Below are positions 1-8,297 of a DNA stretch of 42,629 nucleotides, in pieces. The DNA is from Nitrospirota bacterium (lineage in GTDB: Bacteria; Nitrospirota; Thermodesulfovibrionia; Thermodesulfovibrionales; JdFR-88). The notes beneath the pieces were generated by a model, which worked only from the letters and a program-made list of their open reading frames with translations, was not told the origin of the DNA and made no database searches. Every line of letters starts with the position of its first letter. Within the stretch, counting starts at the first letter, position 1. The stretch covers positions 1-42,629 of the forward strand of contig JAKAKS010000038.1 of the NCBI GenBank assembly GCA_021813405.1. Direction: 5' to 3'. The position numbers and the translations under genes were made by a program.

Positions 1-1
1 G

Positions 2-409
2 AAGGACGACGCGGACAGGAAATGGTACGTCATAGACGCCTCCGGCAAGGTGTTGGGCAAGCTTGCGGTGAGGGTTGCTGATTACCTGAGGGGCAAGCAC
101 AAGCCGGTGTTCACCCCTAACAGCGACACGGGCGATTTCGTGGTTATTGTAAACGCTGAAAAAGTGAAGCTCACCGGCAAGAAGCTTGACCAGAAGATGT
201 ATTACAGGCATTCGGGATACCCGGGAGGGCTCAGGGCCGATTCCGCCAGGGGCCTTATGGCAAAAAAGCCGGAGCACATCGTCTCTGAGGCGGTCTGGGG
301 GATGCTTCCCAAAAACAGGCTGGGCCGGCAGATGCTTAGAAAACTGAAGGTTTACAAAGGCGCGGAACATCCGCACGCCGCTCAGCGGCCGGAAGACCTT
401 TCTTTATAA
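2..409 (+). CDS. rplM: 50S ribosomal protein L13 (5' truncated by window edge)
   Basis: Large-subunit ribosomal protein L13, an early assembly protein that binds 23S rRNA. The reading frame is open from base 2, so the first dozen or so residues lie outside the window. The family core is visible: a WYVIDA segment near the edge, RGKHKP, DTGDFV, the [19 protein letters not shown] block, GMLPKN and the C-terminal EHPHAAQ-P motif. A GTG codon at 50 could be mistaken for a start, but conserved L13 sequence lies upstream of it. It is followed after 22 bases by rpsI, the usual L13-S9 operon. Identification is secure. Confidence 0.96.
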   Translation, partial: KDDADRKWYVIDASGKVLGKLAVRVADYLRGKHKPVFTPNSDTGDFVVIVNAEKVKLTGKKLDQKMYYRHSGYPGGLRADSARGLMAKKPEHIVSEAVWGMLPKNRLGRQMLRKLKVYKGAEHPHAAQRPEDLSL

Positions 410-431
410 ACGCAAGGAGAATATCCGATAA

Positions 432-824
432 ATGGCTGAGACAAGATATAAGGCAACGGGAAGACGCAAGAGTTCGGTTGCAAGGGTGGCTATGTCCTCG
501 GGATCTGGCCAGATAACCGTGAACGGCAAGAACGACGACAAATTTTTCCATCGCGAAACACTGCGGATGATGATAAGGCAGCCACTGGACATTTGCGGAA
601 TGTCCGGCAAACTTGATATCAGCGCACAGGTAAACGGCGGCGGCGAAACCGGCCAGGCCGGCGCGGTGAGGCACGGCATATCCAGGGCACTTACGTTCAT
701 GGACGCCGACAACAGGCCCAAGCTCAAAAAAGAGGGGTTCCTTACAAGAGACCCCAGGATAAAAGAGAGAAAGAAATACGGCCAGAAAGCCGCCAGGAAG
801 AGATTCCAGTTCTCCAAGCGGTAA
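432..824 (+). CDS. rpsI: 30S ribosomal protein S9
   Basis: Small-subunit protein S9; its C-terminal tail reaches toward the P-site tRNA. The 130-residue length is normal. Diagnostic segments are [14 protein letters not shown] at the N terminus, [19 protein letters not shown] in the middle, [14 protein letters not shown] and the basic C-terminal end RFQFSKR with its conserved final Lys-Arg. The ATG follows an AAGGAG Shine-Dalgarno at 414-419. It is cotranscribed with rplM and ends only 7 bases before argC, so the ribosomal operon probably reads on into arginine biosynthesis. Confidence 0.97.
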   Translation: MAETRYKATGRRKSSVARVAMSSGSGQITVNGKNDDKFFHRETLRMMIRQPLDICGMSGKLDISAQVNGGGETGQAGAVRHGISRALTFMDADNRPKLKKEGFLTRDPRIKERKKYGQKAARKRFQFSKR

Positions 825-831
825 GCGCGCT

Positions 832-1881
832 GTGGCTGCCAAACTGAAAGCTGCAATCTGCGGCGCAAGCGGATACGCCGGCGCCGAGCTCCTGAGAATA
901 CTGTATGCACATCCGATGGTGGAGGTAACGGCCGCCACCTCGGAGAGGTCCGCCGGGATGTCCGTCCCGGAAGTATTTCCCCATCTTCCAGGCTATGCCG
1001 GGATTACCCTTGAGCAGCTGGACGCGGAGAGTCTTGCCGGGAAAGCGGACGTGTTTTTCATGGCCCTGCCGCATAAAACATCACAGCCTGCCGTGGCTGA
1101 ACTGTTCAAGAAAGGCAAGCTTGTAATAGACCTTTCCGCGGACTTCAGGCTGCGGGACAAAAAAACATACGAACTCTGGTATAAAACCCCTCATACCCAC
1201 CCGCAGGCCCTCAGCAAGGCGGTTTACGGCCTTCCGGAGCTTTACCGCGGCAAGATTAAAAAAGCCAGGCTGGTGGCAAACCCCGGCTGTTATCCCACCG
1301 GGGCAATTTTGGGCACATACCCGGCGCTCAAAAGCGGGATTGCCGTTTCAAAAGGCATTGTGGTGGACTCAAAAAGCGGCGCTTCAGGCGCTGGCAGGCA
1401 GGCGGACCCCAGATACGGCTTCTGCGAGATAAACGAGGATTTTACCCCATATGCCGTGGCCTCCCACCGGCATACTCCGGAAATAGAGCAGGAGTTGTCG
1501 GTTGCTGCCGGCCAGAAGGTGATAATAGATTTCACGCCGCACCTGCTGCCTGTAAACAGGGGGATAATAAGCACTATTTACCTGAGGCTTGCGGAAAAGA
1601 TTGATACCGCCAGGGCCCTTTCCATTTACAGGAAATTCTATAAGGCGGAACCTTTCGTGAGGGTGCTTGGCGAAGGGCAAATCCCGTCTTTGAAGAATGT
1701 AAAAGGCACAAACCGCTGCGACATTGGGCTTAAGGCCAATCCGCGGACCGGCTCTCTCATAGTGGTTACCGCCATAGACAACCTGGTGAAGGGGGCGGCC
1801 GGCCAGGCGGTGCAGAATTTGAACCTGATGGCGGGGTTCCCCGAAGACATGGCGCTTGCCATGCCCGCCCTGCATCCATGA
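832..1881 (+). CDS. argC: N-acetyl-gamma-glutamyl-phosphate reductase
   Basis: Cytoplasmic NADPH-dependent reductase for the third step of arginine synthesis, converting N-acetylglutamyl 5-phosphate to the semialdehyde. The 349 residues have the N-terminal nucleotide-binding motif GASGYAGAELLR (residues 11-22), the catalytic cysteine in NPGCYPTGA (Cys153) and the SHRHTPEIEQEL region expected to hold the active-site histidine. The start is a GTG at 832, 7 bases after the rpsI stop, with no strong Shine-Dalgarno; reinitiation after rpsI is likely. Its last four bases overlap the argJ start (ATGA at 1878-1881), implying translational coupling. Confidence 0.96.
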   Translation: MAAKLKAAICGASGYAGAELLRILYAHPMVEVTAATSERSAGMSVPEVFPHLPGYAGITLEQLDAESLAGKADVFFMALPHKTSQPAVAELFKKGKLVIDLSADFRLRDKKTYELWYKTPHTHPQALSKAVYGLPELYRGKIKKARLVANPGCYPTGAILGTYPALKSGIAVSKGIVVDSKSGASGAGRQADPRYGFCEINEDFTPYAVASHRHTPEIEQELSVAAGQKVIIDFTPHLLPVNRGIISTIYLRLAEKIDTARALSIYRKFYKAEPFVRVLGEGQIPSLKNVKGTNRCDIGLKANPRTGSLIVVTAIDNLVKGAAGQAVQNLNLMAGFPEDMALAMPALHP

Positions 1882-3065
1882 AACATCAGCTCCCAAAGGG
1901 TTTTCTGGTATCCACCGGTTCCGCGGGGATAAAGCGGCCGGGGCGCGCCGATATCGCTCTGATATATTCAGAGACTGATGCGGCCTGCGCCGGGGTGTTC
2001 ACGCAGAACAGGCTGAAGGGGAACCCGGTAAAGCTGGATATCGAGAGGGTCCGCTCCGGCAAGGGCAGGGCCATAGTGGCCAACAGCGGCAACGCCAACG
2101 TGGCCAACGGGCCGCGCGGGCTGGCCGACGCAAAGGAGATGGCACGCATACCGGCCAAAATACTGGGCGTGCCCGAAGAGCTGGTTTACGTGTGCTCCAC
2201 CGGGGTGATAGGCGCTGCCATGCCCATGGAAAAGATAAGGCCGGAGTTGAAATCTGTTGCCCTAAGGCCGGGGTCGGCCACGCTGGAAGACGCGGCGCAG
2301 GCCATCATGACCACGGACAAATTCCCGAAGATGAGTTCCAGGGTCATCACGGTGGGCGGAAAAAGGGCGCGCCTCACGGCAATAGCCAAGGGGGCCGGGA
2401 TGATACATCCAAACATGGCCACCATGCTCTGTTTCATAATAAGTGATATCAATATAGGCAGCGACCTGCTGGACACCGCCCTCAGGTCCGCCGCCGGGAA
2501 ATCTTTTAACAGGCTTACTGTGGACGGGGACACCTCCACAAGCGATACAATTCTGATAATGGCAAACGGACTGTGTGGCAACCCCGCCCTGAAAGCAGGT
2601 TCCCGCGAGTTTGAAATGTTCAGCGCCGCGCTGGACGCGATTACTCTGGAGCTGGCCAGGATGATAGCTTCGGACGGCGAAGGGGCCTCCAGGCTGATCG
2701 AGGTGGTGATAAAGGGCGCGGCTTCTGAGAAAGACGCCCTTACCGCAGCCTACGCCGTGGCTAAATCCCCCCTGGTGAAAACGGCGGTTTACGGCAACGA
2801 CGCCAACTGGGGCAGGATCATGGCCGCCATCGGGTATTCCGGGGCGCAGATGGAAGAAGACAAAGTTGATATCTGGATAGAGCGGCTCAAGATTGTAGGC
2901 AGAGGTGTTTCAAAAGGCAAGGACAAGGAGGCGGCCGCACTGATGCGCACCCAGAAGGCGATAACCATAACGGCGGACCTGCACCTGGGGGATGCCTCAG
3001 AAAGGGTGCTTACCTGCGACCTTACCGAGGAATACGTAAAGATAAACGCAGAGTACCGGACGTAA
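1878..3065 (+). CDS. argJ: Glutamate N-acetyltransferase / N-acetylglutamate synthase
   Basis: Bifunctional ornithine acetyltransferase that recycles the acetyl group from N-acetylornithine to glutamate. The 395-residue precursor is expected to self-cleave at the conserved KGAGMIHPNMATML motif, where Thr182 becomes the nucleophile of the beta subunit. Other family segments are the N-terminal GF-ST-G-AG-K region, IVANSGNANV, the STGVIG oxyanion-hole motif and the C-terminal GNDANWGRI block. It overlaps argC by four bases. Whether it is mono- or bifunctional cannot be told from sequence, and no argA is visible nearby. Confidence 0.96.
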   Translation: MKHQLPKGFLVSTGSAGIKRPGRADIALIYSETDAACAGVFTQNRLKGNPVKLDIERVRSGKGRAIVANSGNANVANGPRGLADAKEMARIPAKILGVPEELVYVCSTGVIGAAMPMEKIRPELKSVALRPGSATLEDAAQAIMTTDKFPKMSSRVITVGGKRARLTAIAKGAGMIHPNMATMLCFIISDINIGSDLLDTALRSAAGKSFNRLTVDGDTSTSDTILIMANGLCGNPALKAGSREFEMFSAALDAITLELARMIASDGEGASRLIEVVIKGAASEKDALTAAYAVAKSPLVKTAVYGNDANWGRIMAAIGYSGAQMEEDKVDIWIERLKIVGRGVSKGKDKEAAALMRTQKAITITADLHLGDASERVLTCDLTEEYVKINAEYRT

Positions 3066-3102
3066 TTCTCCGCATAGCCCTGAGCTCCTGAATGTTGATT
3101 GA

Positions 3103-3465
3103 ATGAGATACAGCTATTCGCGCACCAGCAGATACCGCATTCTCACATGCCCGTTTTGCGGCAGGGAGCCGGAAGCGCCCCATGCGTTAAAGATGAACTT
3201 CGGCGAGGCGCAGGGCGGAAGATGCGAGTGCGGGGCCATATACGTTTACGACGAGACGGGCAGGTCGCTTGGCGATGCCTTTATGGACGCTCTTGCACTT
3301 CTTTTTGACCAGGACTATGATGCCGCGCTGTCTGCCACCGAGGACGACTACGAGGAAGAGACCATTACCTTTGACAGGCGGATGGGCCGTTTTGTGGCGG
3401 ACTCCAAGCAGATGTCACACGTAAGCAAGTATTTGTTTTTGAGGAAGAAGGAAAAACCGGCCTGA
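3103..3465 (+). CDS. Small zinc-ribbon protein of unknown function
   Basis: A 120-residue acidic protein I cannot name. It carries CPFC at residues 16-19 and CEC at 41-43, a CxxC/CxC pair consistent with one zinc ribbon, followed by an acidic stretch (DDYEEE, about residues 81-87) and a basic end. It lies 37 bases after argJ on the same strand with no obvious Shine-Dalgarno, so it may be the last gene of the argCJ unit or have its own start. A longer overlapping frame from 3099 does not preserve the paired cysteines. No function is proposed. Confidence 0.7.
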   Translation: MRYSYSRTSRYRILTCPFCGREPEAPHALKMNFGEAQGGRCECGAIYVYDETGRSLGDAFMDALALLFDQDYDAALSATEDDYEEETITFDRRMGRFVADSKQMSHVSKYLFLRKKEKPA

Positions 3466-3477
3466 ACGCCAGCCGGT
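3451..3477 (-). terminator. Intrinsic terminator of the PAS histidine kinase (minus strand)
   Basis: Read on the minus strand, a 6-bp stem ACCGGC/GCCGGT (3472-3477 with 3456-3461, 10-nt loop) is followed by a run of five T (complement of 3451-3455). It sits about 50 bases past the kinase stop and overlaps the 3' end of the convergent zinc-ribbon gene. A second hairpin, GGCC-CCTT pairing with AAGG-GGCC, lies between it and the kinase stop. Confidence 0.5.
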
Positions 3478-3524
3478 AAAAGAGGCCCCTTTCATACGCA
3501 AGGAGGCCTGAAGAACCATTATTT

Positions 3525-5462
3525 TTAACCGGCGCCGGCCGGCAATACGAGATTTACCAGGGTCCCACGGCCCTCTTCGCTTAAAATCTCCACATCGCCT
3601 TTCATCTTCGCCATCATCTTTTTGACGATTACAAGCCCGAGGCCGGTCCCTTTTTGCTTTGTAGTTTGAAATGGCGTGAAGATTTTTCCAATCTGCCGCC
3701 GGGATATGCCCCGGCCGTTGTCTTCCATCATCAGAAGAATATTCTCTTTCAGCCTGAATGCGTGCAGGGTTATCCTGGGGGCCTTTACGCCTTCAAGCGC
3801 GTCGGCCGCGTTTGTAAACAGGTTTAAAAGCACCTGTTCCAGCGCGCGCTCGTCGCCAATTGCGCAGTCCGCGCCGGGGGCTATGTCCGCGGTTATTTTT
3901 ATGTTCCTGTCCTTGAAATCCTTCTCCATAAGTGCGATGGTCTTTTCGATATATGCGGGTAGGTGGATACTGTTTGCTTCCACATCCTCAAACATATTGA
4001 AGTTCTTAAAGGCCCCAAGCAGGAATTCTATCCTTGATATCTGGTTGATGGCCATATCCACGTACTCCTGCGCTTTTTTGGCCCCGCAGTCCGGCAATCT
4101 TTTCTTCAGGACGCCCAGGGCCAGTTTGGCGGTGTTCACGGGGTTGCTGATTTCGTGCCTGATGCCGCTGAATACATATCCGATATTGTCCATGAGATTG
4201 GCTGCCTGGGCGATCGATTCCAGCCGTTTTTTTTCGGTTACGTCCCTTGCTATGTGGATAAGGCCAGTTATCTTGTTCTGGCCGTCGTACCTGGGAACGG
4301 CCGAAATCTCCAGGAACCTGTTCAGATGCGGCTCGTAAATTTCCGAAACCCGCGGCTCTCCAGTTTCCAGGCAGGCGCAACTGGGGCAATCTCCTGGCGG
4401 GCATTTGCTGCCGTGAAAATATTTGTAGCATTTGGCCACGGATTTTCCCAAAACAGGAAGGCCCAGTATTTTACCGGCTGCCTTGTTTGCCCGTACTATA
4501 TTGAAATCAGTGTCGTGGATTGTGACCATGTCCGTTAGCTGGTTTATCGTGCTTTCCCAATCCTGTTCGGCCTGTGAAACACGCTCTTCCATTTCAACCC
4601 TGGCCGTAATGTCTTCCAGCATGCAGACCATTGCCGAAATATTTCCGGTTTCATCCTTCAGCGCAGAAACGGCAAGGTTCAAAACGGCCTCTGAGCCGTC
4701 TTTTTTCCTTTTCTTTACTCTCATCCCCGTTATATTCCCGCCGCCGGAAACCTTGGCCCGCATGGCTTCGAACTCTTCTTTTCCGGCGATAAGCGGGCAA
4801 CGCTTGCCCGTTACTTCATTTTCCCTCCATCCGAATATGCGTTCCGCCGACGGGTTCCACAGGCTTACTATTCCGTCCAGGTTAATTGCTATTATGGCCA
4901 GCGGGGATTCCGCCACAATGGAGCGGAGCGTCCCGGCGGTTTTCCTGAATGCCTCTTTTAATTTCCGCTGCTCCGTCACGTCTCTGGCCACTTCAATGCC
5001 GGCGATAATCCCGCCGGAAGAATCCCTTAAAGGAGATGCGGTAATCTCCAGATATCTTTTCTTCCCGGCCGCATTTACCTCTCTTTCTATCTGGTGGATG
5101 CCGCCGTCTTCGAAGGCCATCTCCAATTGGCAGCTTTCGCACACCCTGGGGCTATTTTCATATGCTTTGTAGCAGTGTTCTCCGGTATGCGCTCCAACGG
5201 AATCTATAGATGCCTGGTTCTGATAGATAATTTTATAACCGGTATCCTGGATGGTAACCTGGTTGCCAATGGCCTCAAGTATGGCCTCGAAATTTGCCCG
5301 CTCTCCCCCGGCTTGCCTCATGGCCTCTTTCAGCGCGGTTTTGTTTTTACCGGCAGGTGTAATTTTATTTGCGGTTTTTACAGGCTTTTTTACAGGCATA
5401 AGTTGATGTTCAGGCGGGAACAACCCTCCGGCTTCTGGATGATACAGTATAACAATGTCCAT
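3525..5462 (-). CDS. PAS-domain sensor histidine kinase, soluble
   Basis: A 645-residue kinase with no membrane span, so it probably senses a cytoplasmic signal. Three PAS domains occupy about residues 55-165, 175-290 and 300-412. A kinase core follows: phosphoacceptor His436 in the SGIRHEISNP motif, the N box around residues 547-555 (LFTNAADAL), the G1 box DNGRGI near 581-586 and G2 box GTGLGL near 605-610. PAS1 and PAS3 carry cysteine clusters (Cys97/108/111 and Cys345/354/359/362/364) that could bind metal or an Fe-S centre. The start is uncertain: the annotated ATG at 5462 has no clear ribosome-binding site and Met22 (5399) is an alternative. No response regulator is adjacent, so it is an orphan. 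It diverges from def. Confidence 0.9.
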   Translation of the reverse strand: MDIVILYHPEAGGLFPPEHQLMPVKKPVKTANKITPAGKNKTALKEAMRQAGGERANFEAILEAIGNQVTIQDTGYKIIYQNQASIDSVGAHTGEHCYKAYENSPRVCESCQLEMAFEDGGIHQIEREVNAAGKKRYLEITASPLRDSSGGIIAGIEVARDVTEQRKLKEAFRKTAGTLRSIVAESPLAIIAINLDGIVSLWNPSAERIFGWRENEVTGKRCPLIAGKEEFEAMRAKVSGGGNITGMRVKKRKKDGSEAVLNLAVSALKDETGNISAMVCMLEDITARVEMEERVSQAEQDWESTINQLTDMVTIHDTDFNIVRANKAAGKILGLPVLGKSVAKCYKYFHGSKCPPGDCPSCACLETGEPRVSEIYEPHLNRFLEISAVPRYDGQNKITGLIHIARDVTEKKRLESIAQAANLMDNIGYVFSGIRHEISNPVNTAKLALGVLKKRLPDCGAKKAQEYVDMAINQISRIEFLLGAFKNFNMFEDVEANSIHLPAYIEKTIALMEKDFKDRNIKITADIAPGADCAIGDERALEQVLLNLFTNAADALEGVKAPRITLHAFRLKENILLMMEDNGRGISRRQIGKIFTPFQTTKQKGTGLGLVIVKKMMAKMKGDVEILSEEGRGTLVNLVLPAGAG

Positions 5463-5519
5463 CTTTTTATTTCAATGAAAACAGGTACTTACCTTTTGGG
5501 CTGCCGCAGGCAATCAGGA

Positions 5520-5572
5520 TTGGGGATTAGATTTGGCCGGTATTATAATAGTGAAGGTATTATAATAGTAGA
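5520..5572 (+). promoter_or_regulatory. Tandem-repeat promoter of def with two TATAAT boxes
   Basis: A 14-bp direct repeat GGTATTATAATAGT occurs at 5539-5552 and 5556-5569, a 17-bp period. Each copy contains a perfect -10 hexamer TATAAT (5544-5549 and 5561-5566). A TTGGGG at 5520-5525 is a possible -35 for the first box with an 18-bp spacer. The second box ends 6 bases before the def ATG, so a transcript from it would begin at or beside the start codon. Confidence 0.55.
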
Positions 5573-6082
5573 ATGGCTTTAATAGATATAAGGACCTATC
5601 CGGACAAGGTGCTTGGCAGGAAAGCGGCTGGGGTGGAACACATAGACGCCAGGCTCCAGCGGGTGATCGAGGACATGTTCGAGACGATGTACGCGGCCCC
5701 AGGCATCGGGCTTGCCGCCCCGCAGATAGGGCTGTCCAAAAGGCTCCTTGTGATAGACATAAATTCCAGGGGCGATGGCAAGGAAAAATACCCTCCGCTG
5801 GTCCTTATAAACCCGGAGATAGCCGCCTTGGAGGGCGAGACTGAAAGCGAAGAGGGTTGCCTGAGCCTGCCGGATTTCACGGCCAAGGTGAACAGGGGCA
5901 CCCGCCTGTTTGTTAAAGGGGTGGACCGCGAAGGAAAGCCCCTTGAACTGGACGCAACCGGCCTGCTGGCCATAGCGCTTCAGCACGAGATAGACCATCT
6001 TGAAGGCACGCTGATACTGGACAAGGCAAGCTCAATAAAAAGGCACTTCTACAAGAAGAAGCTGGCGAAGAAATCCAGATAA
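5573..6082 (+). CDS. def: Peptide deformylase
   Basis: Metalloenzyme that removes the formyl group from the N-terminal methionine of new proteins. All three family motifs are present in 169 residues: GIGLAAPQ (44-51), EGCLSLP with metal-ligand Cys96, and QHEIDHLEG giving His138, catalytic Glu139 and His142. The C-terminal tail is short and lysine-rich. It leads the def-fmt unit, with a single base between its stop and the fmt ATG, pairing the deformylase with the enzyme that adds the formyl group. No ribosome-binding site sits at normal distance; only a distant AAGG at 5554-5557 is seen. Confidence 0.97.
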   Translation: MALIDIRTYPDKVLGRKAAGVEHIDARLQRVIEDMFETMYAAPGIGLAAPQIGLSKRLLVIDINSRGDGKEKYPPLVLINPEIAALEGETESEEGCLSLPDFTAKVNRGTRLFVKGVDREGKPLELDATGLLAIALQHEIDHLEGTLILDKASSIKRHFYKKKLAKKSR

Positions 6083-6083
6083 T

Positions 6084-7007
6084 ATGGCCATCGTATTTTT
6101 CGGGACCCCGCAGTTTGCAATCCCGTCGCTGAAGGCGCTCATCGCTTCCGGCGAGGACATTGCCGCCGTGGTCACCAGGAGGGACGCGGCCAAAGGGCGC
6201 GGGAAAAAGATTTTACCCCCGCCCGTAAAGGAGCTTGCCGTTTCGCACGGGCTAAACGTGCTGCAGCCCGCCTCCATGAAGGACCCGGCATTTCTTTCCG
6301 CCCTGAAGGCGACAGGCCCGGAGTTCATTGTGGTGGTTGCGTATGGCCGGATACTTACGGATGAGATACTTGCGGCCCCGTCAATCGCCCCTGTAAACGT
6401 GCATGCGTCTTTGCTGCCGGAATACCGTGGCGCCTCGCCGATAGCATGGGCGATATTGAACGGCGGGAAAATGACCGGCGTCACCACAATGATAATGGCG
6501 CGGGAACTGGATGCCGGCGATATCCTTCTTCAGGAGGCTACGCCAATAAACGATGAGGACACCACGGAGACCCTCTCCGGCAGGCTTTCAGAAATGGGCG
6601 CTGCCCTGCTTGTGAAAACCCTTAAAGGCATGAGGGAAGGCACAATAAAGCGTGTGCCGCAAACCGGGCAGTCCAGTTACGCCCCGCCGCTTAAAAAAGA
6701 CGACGGCCTTATAAACTGGGACCGCCCGGCAAAGGAACTGCATAATTTTGTGCGGGGGATGAGCCCATGGCCAGGGGCCTTCACCTTTTTGGAAGGCGAA
6801 AGGCTCATTATAACCAGGGCCGCAGCCATTAGCGGGCAAGGCAGGCCTGGCGTGATAGAAAAGACAAGGGATGAACTGCTGGCAGGTACAAAAGAGGGTT
6901 TTCTGAAAATACTGGAAGTCCAGCCCGGGGGGAAAAAACCAATGAACACGAAGGCTTTTCTGGCGGGCAGGCATATAAAAACCGGAGGTTCGTTTGCCAA
7001 TGCGTAG
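6084..7007 (+). CDS. fmt: Methionyl-tRNA formyltransferase
   Basis: Transfers a formyl group from 10-formyl-THF to Met-tRNA for translation initiation. The 307 residues match the family: VFFGTPQFA at the N terminus, and the catalytic triad region NVHASLLPEYRGA (Asn105, His107) with Asp144 in ELDAGDILL, the same spacing as in E. coli Fmt. The C-terminal domain begins near residue 205 (APPLKKDDG). It directly follows def, and its 3' end overlaps the DUF116 gene. Confident identification. Confidence 0.97.
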   Translation: MAIVFFGTPQFAIPSLKALIASGEDIAAVVTRRDAAKGRGKKILPPPVKELAVSHGLNVLQPASMKDPAFLSALKATGPEFIVVVAYGRILTDEILAAPSIAPVNVHASLLPEYRGASPIAWAILNGGKMTGVTTMIMARELDAGDILLQEATPINDEDTTETLSGRLSEMGAALLVKTLKGMREGTIKRVPQTGQSSYAPPLKKDDGLINWDRPAKELHNFVRGMSPWPGAFTFLEGERLIITRAAAISGQGRPGVIEKTRDELLAGTKEGFLKILEVQPGGKKPMNTKAFLAGRHIKTGGSFANA

Positions 7008-7527
7008 GCCGTTGCGCGGTGCGCTCTTAAAGGTGATATATCCGCTTTTAATGCTTGCCGGCGGATTTTCCAAAAATTTCAAGGAAAGGCTTCAGGCGCT
7101 TACGATAAGCATGAACAACAGGCTTGTGATGAATGAGGGCCTGAAGGTAAAAAAACTGCTTATACTGCTGCCTCATTGCCTCCAGCGGGACGAATGCAAG
7201 ATAAGGATAACCACGGACATTTATAACTGCGCCCGCTGCGGCAAATGCGAGATAAGGGACATAATAGACATATCGGAGAAGTTCGGGATAAAGCTTTCCG
7301 TTGCAACGGGTGGAAACCTGGCCAGAAGGATTGTGAGCGATCTCCGGCCGGACGCCATTGTGGCGGTGGCCTGCGAGCGGGACCTCTCAAGCGGCATTGC
7401 CGACAGTTTCCCGCTTCCGGTGCTGGGCATCTGCAATGAAAGGCCCTTTGGCCCGTGCAGGAATACCCGCGTGGACCTGGGGCGGGTTAAATGGGCAATA
7501 GAATCGCTGGCCGGAAAAGGCAAATGA
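7000..7527 (+). CDS. DUF116 family protein
   Basis: A 175-residue protein matching DUF116, often found beside def and fmt in Desulfobacterota and Nitrospirota. An N-terminal hydrophobic stretch (roughly residues 6-25) may anchor it. The body carries many conserved cysteines: LPHCLQRDEC, the CARCGKC cluster, AVACERD and the CNERPFGPC end, suggesting a bound metal or Fe-S centre. I chose ATG 7000, 10 bases after GGAGGT at 6984-6989; a TTG at 6994 is too close to that site. It overlaps the end of fmt by 8 bases, and its stop overlaps the next start (ATGA 7524-7527). Biochemical function is unknown to me. Confidence 0.85.
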   Translation: MRRPLRGALLKVIYPLLMLAGGFSKNFKERLQALTISMNNRLVMNEGLKVKKLLILLPHCLQRDECKIRITTDIYNCARCGKCEIRDIIDISEKFGIKLSVATGGNLARRIVSDLRPDAIVAVACERDLSSGIADSFPLPVLGICNERPFGPCRNTRVDLGRVKWAIESLAGKGK

Positions 7528-8273
7528 AACCTTATATAAAGGCGCTTGTCTTCGGTCTCTTTCTGCTTCTGCCCGCCGCATCCGGGGCCGTGGTGGTGAT
7601 AGACCCGGGCCATGGCGGATACGACAACGGACTGGTGCACATAACATCCACCGGCAAGGAGATCAAGGAAAAAGACGTTGCGCTGCAAATCTCGCTGGAC
7701 CTTTTAACGGACCTCAGGGCAAGGGGCGGGCATGGACGGCTTACAAGGGAAGTGGACCGCAACATGTCCATATCCGAAAGGATAGCCGCCGTGGGCAGCA
7801 AGCCCGTAACGGCCTTTTTAAGCTTACACCTCTCCGATAATGGCTCTTTTAATATTTACATCTGGAACAAGCCTGCCCAAAGCGGGGATTTAAAGAGCAT
7901 GTATCTTCTATCCAATATACAGGCCCTACATGTTGACGGCAGCGCCGTGCTTGCCCAGGCAGTTCAGCAGGCATTGAAGGGAGCGTTTCCGGACAGGCAG
8001 GTGGCCATATACCAGATGGACCTGCCGGTGCTGGGCGGTATAGACGGCCCTGCGGCCATGGTGGAGTCCCCCAGCGCCGCTGATATTAATTACGAAGACC
8101 CGGGCAATGCCGCCAGGATCGCGGGCGCGCTGGCAAACGCCGTAATGGCGGCCGCCGTCGGCCCGTCTGCGCCAAATCCATCTGTGCCGGCCCCGGGGCC
8201 ATCAGGCCCTGTAAAAAATTCTCCGGCCCCTCCCTCCGGCAGGATAATACCGAATATGCCTGAAACGCATTAG
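7524..8273 (+). CDS. Exported N-acetylmuramoyl-L-alanine amidase (Amidase_3)
   Basis: Zinc amidase that cleaves the bond between MurNAc and the stem peptide of peptidoglycan. An N-terminal signal sequence (about residues 1-22) indicates export. Amidase_3 landmarks follow: VIDPGHGGYDNG with the first zinc histidine, KEKDVALQ with the glutamate ligand, SLHLS with the third ligand and AAMVESPSAA with the likely catalytic glutamate. The C terminus is a proline-rich, probably disordered tail. The ATG at 7524 overlaps the DUF116 stop and follows a purine-rich GGAAAAGG; an earlier ATG at 7491 would add residues ahead of the signal peptide and is less likely. SLHLS replaces the usual SIHAN, a modest divergence. 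Confidence 0.87.
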   Translation: MKPYIKALVFGLFLLLPAASGAVVVIDPGHGGYDNGLVHITSTGKEIKEKDVALQISLDLLTDLRARGGHGRLTREVDRNMSISERIAAVGSKPVTAFLSLHLSDNGSFNIYIWNKPAQSGDLKSMYLLSNIQALHVDGSAVLAQAVQQALKGAFPDRQVAIYQMDLPVLGGIDGPAAMVESPSAADINYEDPGNAARIAGALANAVMAAAVGPSAPNPSVPAPGPSGPVKNSPAPPSGRIIPNMPETH

Positions 8274-8297
8274 GCCGCGGGGTATAACGGATTAACA

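Noticed and set aside
336-1074. Several minus-strand frames over rplM, rpsI and argC
   Set aside because: They lie opposite well-conserved ribosomal and arginine genes.
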